This document shows positions 34,453 to 41,525 of a stretch of 64,000 nt of DNA, piece by piece. The position numbers were made by a program, and so were the translations under genes. Position 1 is the stretch's first letter. Each line of letters opens with the position of its first letter. Source of the DNA: Streptomyces yangpuensis (GTDB taxonomy: Bacteria; Actinomycetota; Actinomycetes; Streptomycetales; Streptomycetaceae). The stretch is taken from assembly GCF_001005295.1 (NCBI RefSeq), contig NZ_LBMK01000002.1, forward strand, positions 250,408 to 314,407. Direction: 5' to 3'. Below the pieces are notes generated by a model. That model saw only the letters and a list, made by a program, of their open reading frames with translations. It was not told where the DNA came from and ran no database searches.

Positions 34453-34944
34453 CTACGAGGCGCCCGCCGATTTCGCTTCTCCATTCCTGACCGGTTCCCT
34501 GACCGGTTCTCTGACCGGTTCACCGCCCTTGTCCGGTCCACCGCCCCTCACCGGTCGCGTCATGTACTTGGCGACGCACGCCGGGATCGCCTCGCCCGCC
34601 TCGTGCGCGCGGGCCCGGTACGCGCTGGGGCTCTCGCCGACCAGCTCGGTGAAGCGCGAGCTGAAGGACCCCAGCGACGTGCTTCCCACGGCGAAGCAGA
34701 CCTCCGTCACGCTCATGTCGCCGCGCCGCAGCAGCGCCTTCGCGCGCTCGACGCGGCGGGTCATCAGATAGCTGTACGGGGTCTCCCCGAAGGCGGCGCG
34801 GAAGCTGCGGGAGAAATGCCCCGGCGACATCAGAGCGACCTTCGCGAGCGCCGGCACGTCCAGGGGCTCCGCGTAGTCGCGGTCGATCACGTCCCGGGCA
34901 CGGCGCAGCCTCACCAGGTCTTCCAGGGTCATGCGTACCAGCAT
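34453..34944 (-). CDS. AraC-family regulator, 163 aa
   Basis: A compact AraC/XylS regulator consisting mainly of the double HTH domain: YAEPLDVPALAKVALMSPGHFSRSFRAAFG, then RRVERAKALLRRGDMSVTEVCFAVGSTSLGSFSSRFTELVG (helix pairs at ~20-60 and ~75-115). There is no N-terminal sensor domain. The C-terminus contains EPVREPVREPVRNG from a 12-bp tandem repeat (34487-34522). The start is uncertain between ATG 34944 and ATG 34932, neither with a clear ribosome site. It lies in an operon with the downstream VOC gene. Confidence 0.88.
   Translation of the reverse strand: MLVRMTLEDLVRLRRARDVIDRDYAEPLDVPALAKVALMSPGHFSRSFRAAFGETPYSYLMTRRVERAKALLRRGDMSVTEVCFAVGSTSLGSFSSRFTELVGESPSAYRARAHEAGEAIPACVAKYMTRPVRGGGPDKGGEPVREPVREPVRNGEAKSAGAS
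34487..34522. repeat. 12-bp tandem repeat, three copies, near the AraC gene end
   Basis: The unit ctgaccggttc(c/t/a) is present three times (34487-34498, 34499-34510, 34511-34522). It encodes the EPVR repeats close to the C-terminus of the AraC-type protein and keeps the frame. Confidence 0.9.
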
Positions 34945-34999
34945 CGCACGGCGCCGTCCGCCCGCCTCGGCATCGGCCCGGTCCGGCGGTGTTCTTGAT

Positions 35000-35420
35000 C
35001 CCGGCACCCCCGTCGACCTGGTGGAGCGCGCCCTGGCCCGTACCGCCGACGGGCGGCTCCCGGACCCGGCGGACCGGTCGGGGTCGCCCCCCCTCCCCGC
35101 ACGAGACCGCGCCCCGGCCATCACATCTGCCAGGCCCACGTCACCCCCGGCAACGACTTCGTCTCGAAGTGGCCGTCGGTACGGCCGAGTTCGGCGAGGG
35201 AACACCGACGGCGCACATCCAGACCGCCGCCACCCAGCTGGGCACGCCCCCTCGCGCATCCGCCTGGTGCGGTCGGACACCGACCGCACCGGATTCGGCA
35301 CGGGCGCCTTCGCCGGCGCCGGGCTCTTCGTCTCCGGCAACGCCGTGCTGCGGGCCGTCGTCGTCTACGCGATCACGACGCGGATCTGGACCCTGCCCCG
35401 ACCCCGCGCCGGGCCCCTGG
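35000..35420 (+). pseudogene. remnant of xanthine dehydrogenase molybdopterin subunit
   Basis: Three plus-strand fragments in three frames line up with the large-subunit xanthine dehydrogenase/aldehyde oxidase family. They are HVTPGNDFVSK from 35137, VAVGTAEFGEGTPTAHIQ... from about 35169, and SRIRLVRSDTDRTGFGTGAF followed by AGAGLFVSGNAVLRAV from 35252. Intact relatives have these joined as one run, so at least two frameshifts (near 35168 and 35250) have broken the gene, and both ends are missing. It fills the gap between the AraC gene and the GCS2-type ligase. A live copy elsewhere in the genome may be the parent. Confidence 0.7.
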
Positions 35421-35421
35421 T

Positions 35422-36516
35422 TCAGCCGGACGGGGAGTCGCCCACGATCAGGCTCCGCAGGGCCGGCATACCGCCCTCCCGCAGGGCCCGCCGCTGCCGG
35501 TCGGCCGGCGTTCCCTCCTGCAGCAGCCGGTGGACGAGCGAGGACACCTCGCGTTCGTCGCCGGACTCCACCAGGGCCGGAGTGACGTGGGCCAGCAGCA
35601 GGGACAGCACGTCACCGCTGCTGCGGCAGCGGCCGTCGGGATCGACCAGCGTGGAGTTCAGGCCGTGCCGGGCCGCGTGCCAGTTGGCGGCCTGCAGCAG
35701 CTCCGGCCGGCACCGGACCGGTGCGGCTCCGGCCTTCTCCTCGGCGAGCGCGACCGCGACCAGCGCACGTACCAGACCGGCCAGCATCACCGCGTCGTCG
35801 GCCCGCAGCTGCACGTCCAGGCAGCGGATCTCCACGGTCGGGAACCGCTCGGAGAGCCGTGCCTGCCAGTACAGCTGGCCCCGGTCGGCGATCACCCCCG
35901 ACGCCACCAGGGCGTCGATCCGCTGCTCGTAGTCGGCGAGGCCGTCGAAGTACGGGGGCGGGCCGCTCACCGGCCAGCGGCCGAAGACGATCGTGCGCCA
36001 GCTCGCGAAGCCGGTGTCCTTGCCGTCCCACAGAGGAGAGTTCGCCGACATGGCCAGCAGTGTCGGCAGCCAGACCCGGATGCGGTTGAGCACCGCGACG
36101 CCGGTCTCCGGATCGGGCACCCCCACGTGCACGTGCATGCCGTTGATCAGCTGCTCGTCCACCAGCTGCCGGGCCTGGCCCTCCATCCTCAGATACCGCG
36201 GCTTGCGGGTGACCGGTACCGCCGAGGCGTTCCTGAGCGGTGCGGCCGCGGCCATGGCGACCCGGCAGCCGTGCTCCTCGGCGGCGGAGGCGACCGCGTG
36301 CCGCAGCCGGAGGAGGTGCCCGCCCACCTCCTCCAGCTCCGTGCAGACCGGCGTGGCGACCTCGACCTGGGCCTGCAGCAGCTCGTCCTGGACCTCGTCG
36401 TCCTCCGCGAGCGGACCCAGGCCGGCCGCCCTGCGGACGTACTCGGCCCCGGGGACCGGCAGCACCGTCACCGGGTCCACCAGCAGGTATTCCTCTTCGA
36501 CGCCGAATGTGATCAC
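35422..36516 (-). CDS. carboxylate-amine ligase, glutamate-cysteine ligase 2 family (YbdK-like), 364 aa
   Basis: An ATP-dependent ligase of the GCS2/YbdK family. Typical segments are [15 protein letters not shown] (the N-terminal VEEE nucleotide/metal site), [38 protein letters not shown] and [19 protein letters not shown]. YbdK-type proteins show weak gamma-glutamylcysteine-forming activity, but their physiological substrate is often unclear; Streptomyces makes mycothiol instead of glutathione. It starts with GTG at 36516. Confidence 0.9.
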   Translation of the reverse strand: MITFGVEEEYLLVDPVTVLPVPGAEYVRRAAGLGPLAEDDEVQDELLQAQVEVATPVCTELEEVGGHLLRLRHAVASAAEEHGCRVAMAAAAPLRNASAVPVTRKPRYLRMEGQARQLVDEQLINGMHVHVGVPDPETGVAVLNRIRVWLPTLLAMSANSPLWDGKDTGFASWRTIVFGRWPVSGPPPYFDGLADYEQRIDALVASGVIADRGQLYWQARLSERFPTVEIRCLDVQLRADDAVMLAGLVRALVAVALAEEKAGAAPVRCRPELLQAANWHAARHGLNSTLVDPDGRCRSSGDVLSLLLAHVTPALVESGDEREVSSLVHRLLQEGTPADRQRRALREGGMPALRSLIVGDSPSG

Positions 36517-36623
36517 GCCGTGCGGTTACCCCGGGAACGGCCCGATCATCCGTCGCCTGAGCCGACCGGCCTAGGGGGTGTCCGGCGGACCAGGGTCGGA
36601 CGGCCGGACGGTGCGGCAGTGGT

Positions 36624-36872
36624 TCAGCCGTCGCCGCTCTCCGGCTCGGGACGCCCGCCCTGCGGGGAGTGCGGTCGGACCTGCTCCTCCCGTCCCGTGC
36701 CCGGCCGCTGCCGCTTCGCGGTGTGCGCGCCCGCGCCGTCCTCGTTCCCGCCGCCCGCGTCCCGCAGGACGGCCCGGTCCGCCTCCCGGCGGGCCTCCTG
36801 GTCCCCGCTCTCGCCCGGGGCCCGCGACGGGGTGGTCGGCCGCCGGCCGTGGACCTGTCCGTGCCGTGTCAT
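36624..36872 (-). CDS. small hydrophilic hypothetical protein, 82 aa
   Basis: A low-complexity, charged, Gly/Arg/Glu-rich protein with no hydrophobic segment, probably intrinsically disordered. ATG at 36872 is preceded by AGGAGGATGCG, a strong ribosome site that supports translation. It lies 17 nt downstream of the Rho_N-like gene and may be co-transcribed with it. Function unknown. Confidence 0.55.
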   Translation of the reverse strand: MTRHGQVHGRRPTTPSRAPGESGDQEARREADRAVLRDAGGGNEDGAGAHTAKRQRPGTGREEQVRPHSPQGGRPEPESGDG

Positions 36873-36889
36873 CGCATCCTCCTTCGTCG

Positions 36890-37213
36890 TCAGTGGCCCA
36901 GCTTCCGCTTGAGCTCGGCCTTGTCCATCGAGGAACGGCCGTGGATGTTCTTCCGCTTGGCCTCCTCGTAGAGCTGGTCGTAGGTCGGGCCCCCGGCTCC
37001 CTTGTGCGAGCGCAGTCCGCCGCGCCGGCCGGAGGAGATGTCCTCCAGCGACGTCCTGCTCGCCGTCTCGGACTCACCGGCCCTGGCCCGTTCCTTGTTC
37101 ACCGTCCGCGCGGCGATCTCCTTCGCCCTCTCCGGGCTCTCGCCGCGCTCCTCGGCGCTCTCCTTGATGTGCTCGTACTGGCGTTCACGCTTGGGGCTGG
37201 AACCGCGAGGCAT
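36890..37213 (-). CDS. plasmid stabilisation-like/DUF7218 protein with Rho_N-like end, 107 aa
   Basis: A basic protein with an N-terminal SPKRERQYEHIKESAEERGESPERAKEIAARTVNKERARAG region, the pattern of actinobacterial proteins annotated as plasmid stabilisation (DUF7218). The C-terminal TYDQLYEEAKRKNIHGRSSMDKAELKRKLGH resembles a Rho N-terminal/SAP-like nucleic-acid-binding helix pair (quoted in pieces: YDQLYEEAKRKNI and SSMDKAELKRKLG). It likely binds nucleic acid. ATG at 37213 with GGGAG upstream; GTG at 37219 is an alternative. Confidence 0.75.
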   Translation of the reverse strand: MPRGSSPKRERQYEHIKESAEERGESPERAKEIAARTVNKERARAGESETASRTSLEDISSGRRGGLRSHKGAGGPTYDQLYEEAKRKNIHGRSSMDKAELKRKLGH

Positions 37214-37366
37214 GATCACTCCCGGGGCGGTGTGCGGACGTTCCGGTACGCCCGGCGCCTACCCGGTGCCCGCCCCCGCACACGACCGCTCCGGGCCGCG
37301 GCCGGGTGATTGGCCCGCCGCCGACCGGGTAGCCGCCGCGGACAAGGGTTCTCCGGGAGGGCTGCC

Positions 37367-37606
37367 ATGATCCACGTGTCGATACCGCTGATCCCCGCCG
37401 TCGACGGCGTGATGCTGATCCCCGCCGGCCACGTGACCACCCTCCTGCGCCGCCTCGCCGCGGACTGGGAGCGTTCGGCCGAATCCGGCGAGCTGCGCGG
37501 AGACCTGCAGACCGCCCGCGACCTGTCCGGAGTGCTGACGGAGCTCGCCGACCAGATCGACGTCGAGTGCATCGGCTTCGCCTCCGCACTCGAAGAGGAC
37601 ACCTGA
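37367..37606 (+). CDS. hypothetical protein, 79 aa
   Basis: A small soluble protein (MIHVSIPLIPAVDGVMLIPAG, then a helical WERSAESGELRGDLQTARDLSGVL). I do not recognise a family. ATG at 37367 has ggagggctgcc upstream. It converges with the DUF5133-like gene, which ends 24 nt later. Confidence 0.65.
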   Translation: MIHVSIPLIPAVDGVMLIPAGHVTTLLRRLAADWERSAESGELRGDLQTARDLSGVLTELADQIDVECIGFASALEEDT

Positions 37607-37629
37607 GGAAGCGGGCCGGGCGGGGACGG

Positions 37630-38133
37630 TCAGTCGGGTCCTGCCAGGTGCCGTTCGGCGGCCGCCACGGCTTCGTGGACGGTCGACCGGCCCATGAGTA
37701 CGCACAGGGTGTAGGCGGCGTCGTCCATGGCGCTGCGGGCCGTCGCGTCGCCCGGGGCGGCGGCGAGCCGCTCCCGGGACGCCCGGAACAGGGCCAGGGC
37801 GTCCTCGGTCCGGGCCCGGCTGGGCAGCAGGCCGACCCCCCGCCCGCCCTCCGTCCCCGGCAGGGGGCTCCGCAGGGCCTCCACCGCCCGGCGCAGCGCC
37901 CGCTCCCACCGGGCGGGTACGGGTTCCCCGTGCGCGCCCGCGACCACCGCGGCCGCGAAGTCCGCCACCTGGACGTGGACGAGCTCGGCGGCGGCCGCCA
38001 GCACGAGCCGTGCCTCACGGGCCCCGCAGGGTGCCAGGGTCATCACCATGCCCATCGCCCACTCCACCGCCGGCTCACCACGGAGGACCGGTCCATGCCC
38101 TGTAGAGGACTGATGAATGCTTTGAGAGATCAC
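37630..38133 (-). CDS. DUF5133-like protein, 167 aa
   Basis: A soluble protein resembling the Streptomyces DUF5133 family: RLVLAAAAELVHVQVADFAAAV in the first half and the conserved SAMDDAAYTLCVLMGRSTVHEAVAAAE at the C-terminus. The family is unassigned in function. GTG at 38133 is chosen since AAGGA lies about 8 nt upstream; internal ATGs at 38055/38049 are alternatives. An inverted repeat caacc-gaa-ggttg (38146-38158) lies immediately upstream of the ribosome site. Confidence 0.7.
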   Translation of the reverse strand: MISQSIHQSSTGHGPVLRGEPAVEWAMGMVMTLAPCGAREARLVLAAAAELVHVQVADFAAAVVAGAHGEPVPARWERALRRAVEALRSPLPGTEGGRGVGLLPSRARTEDALALFRASRERLAAAPGDATARSAMDDAAYTLCVLMGRSTVHEAVAAAERHLAGPD

Positions 38134-38145
38134 CGATCATCCTTT

Positions 38146-38158
38146 CAACCGAAGGTTG
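38146..38158. promoter_or_regulatory. inverted repeat caacc-gaa-ggttg
   Basis: A perfect 5-bp inverted repeat with a 3-nt centre lies 13 bp upstream of the DUF5133-like start. It is a possible operator. Confidence 0.35.
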
Positions 38159-38285
38159 TGCGAGCGGTGGGGGGAAGTATGAAAGGTATGCCCGCTGCAG
38201 TTGCCTTCCCACACCCACAGAACGCACCCCGCGTCCCCGCCGCGTAGGTTCGGCCGCATGATCTTCACGACCCGCCGCGAGGAGT

Positions 38286-38783
38286 TCACCGGCGGTGCGC
38301 AGGGCCCGTCGGCCCGCGGGCCCTGAACCAGACGGGCCAGGGCCCGCCCCGCGCGCACAGGGAAGATCGCCGCCACCCGGCCCGGAAGGTCCGCGCGGGC
38401 CGGTACGGACCCGGCGATGCGCAGCGAACTCGCCGGCCGGCCCAGGTGTTCCTCCTGCATCGACAGCACCGCGAGGACGATCGGTTCCACCTCCGCCGGT
38501 CCCAACTCACGTTCACCGGAGGCCAGTTCCAGCGCCCGCAGGTGCAACTGCCGCGAGAACGGCTGCTGTTCGGCGTCGAAGGTGATCTGTGCGGCGACCT
38601 GCAACAGCTCGGCGAGCGCGGCCCGCTCCCCGGCGTCCCGCCCCGGCCGGCGGTGCGCACCGCCTCCAGTGCCCCGGCCGCCGCCCACCGCGCCCCGGCG
38701 GCCACGACGAGTGCGACGAGCCGCTCCTTCAGGGCCCTCAGCTTCGCCACCGGCATGCCCGGAGCCCGCGCATCCTCCGTCAT
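38286..38783 (-). pseudogene. frameshifted hypothetical gene (regulatory-like helical protein)
   Basis: From ATG at 38783 the frame begins MTEDARAPGMPVAKLRALKERLVALVVAAGARWAAAGALEAV (first part MTEDARAPGMPVAKLRALKE). It then loses protein character near 38650-38665, while a second frame continues convincingly with AHRRPGRDAGERAALAELLQVAAQITFDAEQQ and LASGERELGPAEVEPIVLAVLSMQEEHLGRPASSLRI. One shift at a GC-rich run around position 38655 rejoins them. The second frame runs on to 38137, into the promoter of the next gene. It is either a real pseudogene or a sequencing error in a GC-rich stretch. Confidence 0.65.
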
Positions 38784-38891
38784 CCGGGCCGCCCCGTGAT
38801 CTCATAAGTGTCCTGGCCTGCTGCCTGCTTGCTGCCGCCGGCACCGGCCCGGTTGCGCCGCCGCGCAGCGGCGCGGCGGGAGGATGGCGCC

Positions 38892-39317
38892 ATGGCCGAC
38901 ACCTTCGTATCGCGCACCATCGACGTGACGACCGGCGACCGGGAGACCGTCCACGACCTCACCTCCGCCTGCGCCGCCTTCCTCCGGGAGGTGGCGCGCG
39001 GCCGGAGCGGACTGCTGAACATCTTCACGCCGCACGCGACCGCCGGGCTCGCCGTCATCGAGACGGGAGCGGGCAGTGACGACGATCTGCTCACCGCCCT
39101 GAAGTCCCTGCTGCCGGCCGACGACCGGTGGCGGCACCGGCACGGCTCCCCGGGCCACGGACGCGACCACGTCCTGCCCGCGATCGTCCCGCCGCACGCG
39201 ACGCTGCCGGTGATCGACGGGACGCTGGAGCTCGGAACCTGGCAGTCCGTCACCCTCGTGGACACCAACCGGGACAACCCCCGCCGTCAGGTCCGGCTGT
39301 CCTTCCTCGCCGGCTGA
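38892..39317 (+). CDS. YjbQ family (UPF0047) thiamine-phosphate synthase-like protein, 141 aa
   Basis: A small UPF0047/YjbQ protein. Family marks are LLNIFTPHATAGLAVIET (His/Thr site), the GSPGHGRDHVLPAIVPPHATLPV segment (part: GHGRDHVLPAIVPPHAT) and GTWQSVTLVDTNRDNPRRQVRLSFLAG at the end. The family is annotated as a secondary thiamine-phosphate synthase based on weak activity and complementation; the true role is uncertain. ATG at 38892 has gggagg upstream. Confidence 0.92.
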   Translation: MADTFVSRTIDVTTGDRETVHDLTSACAAFLREVARGRSGLLNIFTPHATAGLAVIETGAGSDDDLLTALKSLLPADDRWRHRHGSPGHGRDHVLPAIVPPHATLPVIDGTLELGTWQSVTLVDTNRDNPRRQVRLSFLAG

Positions 39318-39457
39318 CTCGACCGCCGAGGGGGCACCGGGTGGGCGCAGGGGTGAAGACGTATCCATCATGACAGGTCAGAGCGGGTTTTCGTAGGACC
39401 AAGGGCACAGCTGTTTGTCATTGTTCGAGCCCCTGTGCGGCTTTCAGAATCATCGTC

Positions 39458-39847
39458 ATGACTCACACGGCGCACATCAGTCACGACGCGATACTCCGAG
39501 CACGAGTGGCCCTCTACCACGTACACCCGACGGCCCGGGAGGAGGTCGCCGCCTACCGCGTGCTCGCCCAGGTGAGCCCGCTGGCGTATCTGCCCCTGCT
39601 GGCCCACGCCCTGTGCACATACGGCATGCACGAGTTCGCCGACCGGCCCGAGGTAGCCCTCGCGCTGCGGGCCGAAGCGGTCGCCGCAGCGCGCCGCATG
39701 AACTCCCTGGAAGCCGGAAGGGAGCCGCTGCTCATCCACATGCTGATCGCCTACCGGGTACAGCTGGACCACATGGGACGGCAGGAGGAACTCGCCGCGG
39801 TGGAGGAGGAGATCGCCCTCCTGCAAGCCGCACACCGGGCCCCGTAG
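39458..39847 (+). CDS. hypothetical helical protein, 129 aa
   Basis: A soluble, all-helical protein with TPR-like periodicity (ISHDAILRARVALYHVHPTAREEVAAYRVLAQVSPLAYLPLLAHAL and RPEVALALRAEAVAAARRMN, given in part). No enzyme motif is visible. The ATG is preceded by aatcatcgtc. A promoter is likely in the 140 bp upstream, which is less GC-rich (gggttttcg ... ctgtttgtcattgttcg). Confidence 0.65.
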   Translation: MTHTAHISHDAILRARVALYHVHPTAREEVAAYRVLAQVSPLAYLPLLAHALCTYGMHEFADRPEVALALRAEAVAAARRMNSLEAGREPLLIHMLIAYRVQLDHMGRQEELAAVEEEIALLQAAHRAP

Positions 39848-39926
39848 CGGGACGTCGGCCGGGCGGGGGAGCGGTGGGTGCGGGGCAGGGGCCGGGTGGG
39901 AACGCCGGCCGGCCGCGGCCCGGTCC

Positions 39927-40385
39927 TCACCAGCGCCAGGTGAGGGTTCCGCCCTCCGCCACCCCCGACCAGCGCTCGGCGGCACGGTCGAGCGCCGCGC
40001 AGGCCAGGGCGATCTGACGGTCGTCCAGCGGGCTCCGGCCCACCCCCCTGCCCTCCGTGCGCAGGCCGGACCAGACACGGTAGGCCCAGTTGACGGAGAG
40101 CTCGGCCCGCAGCACCGCGTCACCGCCGCGTCGCAGGACCTTCATCCCCGACCGGCGGTGGCGGGTCGGGGCCGCCGTCTCGAAGCCCTCGAAGGTGGCG
40201 CCCCGTGCCATGGCTCCCCAGAACCCGTCGGTGACCGAGAGCGCGCTCTCGACCGCCGCGTGCACGAGATCGTGGGGCATGGTCGGGCCCGTCGCCTGGG
40301 ACATCAGCCGTACGTCCGGTCCCCGCCGGTCGCGGACCTCGAGGTCGTGCCGGTTGTCCGGGAGCTTCCGGAAGATGATCTCCAT
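39927..40385 (-). CDS. hypothetical protein, 152 aa
   Basis: A soluble protein starting MEIIFRKLPDNRHDLEVRDRRG (first part MEIIFRKLPDNRHD) and ending GVAEGGTLTWRW. It has PHDLVHAAVESALSVTDGFWGAMARG in its first half, a pattern seen in Streptomyces proteins without assigned function. No membrane segment or catalytic motif is recognised. It is divergent from the BrkB-like gene. Confidence 0.7.
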   Translation of the reverse strand: MEIIFRKLPDNRHDLEVRDRRGPDVRLMSQATGPTMPHDLVHAAVESALSVTDGFWGAMARGATFEGFETAAPTRHRRSGMKVLRRGGDAVLRAELSVNWAYRVWSGLRTEGRGVGRSPLDDRQIALACAALDRAAERWSGVAEGGTLTWRW

Positions 40386-40507
40386 CGGTCCTTCTCTCAG
40401 GGGGCTCGGCCTGGATGGTAGGCGTGGAGCCCCCGCGACCGCGCTCTTTTTTCCGTGCGGGCGGCCCTGTCGAGGTGCCGGACGTCCGGCGCTGACCCAT
40501 CCTTCTC

Positions 40508-41443
40508 ATGGAGGGCAACCGCAGCCGACAGGCGCCGTCCGCGGAAGGAGCCGTCACCGTGTCGGAACCGCGTGACAAGCCGCCCCGATTCACCGTGCCG
40601 GCATGGATGCGCAAGTACACGCCGTTCCTGGGCCGGATCCTCGAACAGTTCGCCCGCGTCAACCTGCTGGACTGCGCGACCCGGCTGGCCGCGCAGGCCT
40701 TCCTCGGCGCAATCCCCGCCATCTTCGTCATCGGGGCCCTCGCGCCCGACTGGATGCGCAAACAGCTCGTGGCCACCGTCAGCGGGACCCTGGGCTTCAC
40801 CGGCCCGGCCCTGGACCAGATCCGCGCCGTGGTGCACAACAGCGGCGAGGACACGACGACCATCGCGAGTACCGGGGCCGTGGGTGTCGTGGTCACGCTG
40901 CTGTCCGCCACCGCCTGCAGCCGCGCACTCCAGCGGACCTGCGAGCGCGCGTGGCACCTGCCGAAGGCGGGCGCCCGGCTCGCGGCCTGGCGCTGGGTAG
41001 TCTGGCTGCTCGTCTGGCTGACGGCCCTGTTGTTCCAGGGGCCCATCCAGCAGGCGTTCGGGGCCGGCCCCGTGCTCGGCGCGGTCGTCTCGCTGATCAG
41101 CGGCATCCTGCTGTGGTGGTGGACCCAGCACCTCCTGCTCGGCGGCCGGGTGGCGTGGCTGCCGCTGCTGCCCGGCGCGGTACTGATCGCGGTGGGGGCG
41201 AGCCTGATCAGCTGGGGTTCCAGGTTCTACATGCCCCGCGCCCTGAATCACAGCCTGGAGCAGTTCGGCGGCCTTGGACTGGTCTTCGTCGTCCTGTCCT
41301 GGCTGATCATGTTCTTCGTCGTCGTCACCATGGGCGTCGCCCTGGGCTACGTACTGGCCCACGAGTCCCTGCTGGCCCACCACCTGCGCACCCCCGACGA
41401 CCCGCCGCCGCCCCGCAGCGAGCCCCCCGCCACCCCGCGATGA
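40508..41443 (+). CDS. YihY/BrkB family membrane protein, 311 aa
   Basis: An inner-membrane protein of the YihY/virulence factor BrkB family. About six hydrophobic segments are seen, including AAQAFLGAIPAIFVIGALA, ASTGAVGVVVTLLSATACSRAL, WVVWLLVWLTALLFQ, AVVSLISGILLWWWTQHLLL, WLPLLPGAVLIAVGASLI and GLGLVFVVLSWLIMFFVVVTMGVALGYVLA. The N-terminal ~45 residues are soluble. Some family members were wrongly named ribonuclease BN; their role is unclear. The 122 bp upstream are shared with a divergent hypothetical gene. Confidence 0.87.
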   Translation: MEGNRSRQAPSAEGAVTVSEPRDKPPRFTVPAWMRKYTPFLGRILEQFARVNLLDCATRLAAQAFLGAIPAIFVIGALAPDWMRKQLVATVSGTLGFTGPALDQIRAVVHNSGEDTTTIASTGAVGVVVTLLSATACSRALQRTCERAWHLPKAGARLAAWRWVVWLLVWLTALLFQGPIQQAFGAGPVLGAVVSLISGILLWWWTQHLLLGGRVAWLPLLPGAVLIAVGASLISWGSRFYMPRALNHSLEQFGGLGLVFVVLSWLIMFFVVVTMGVALGYVLAHESLLAHHLRTPDDPPPPRSEPPATPR

Positions 41444-41525
41444 GCCCGCCACCACCCCGGCAATCGGCCCGCACCTCACCCGGACCGGGCGACCCGAGTG
41501 GTGATCACGACCGATCGCGGCTTGA

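Noticed and set aside
40508-41443. BrkB-like gene considered as ribonuclease BN
   Set aside because: That name comes from an old misassignment; the protein is a multi-helix membrane protein with no nuclease motif.
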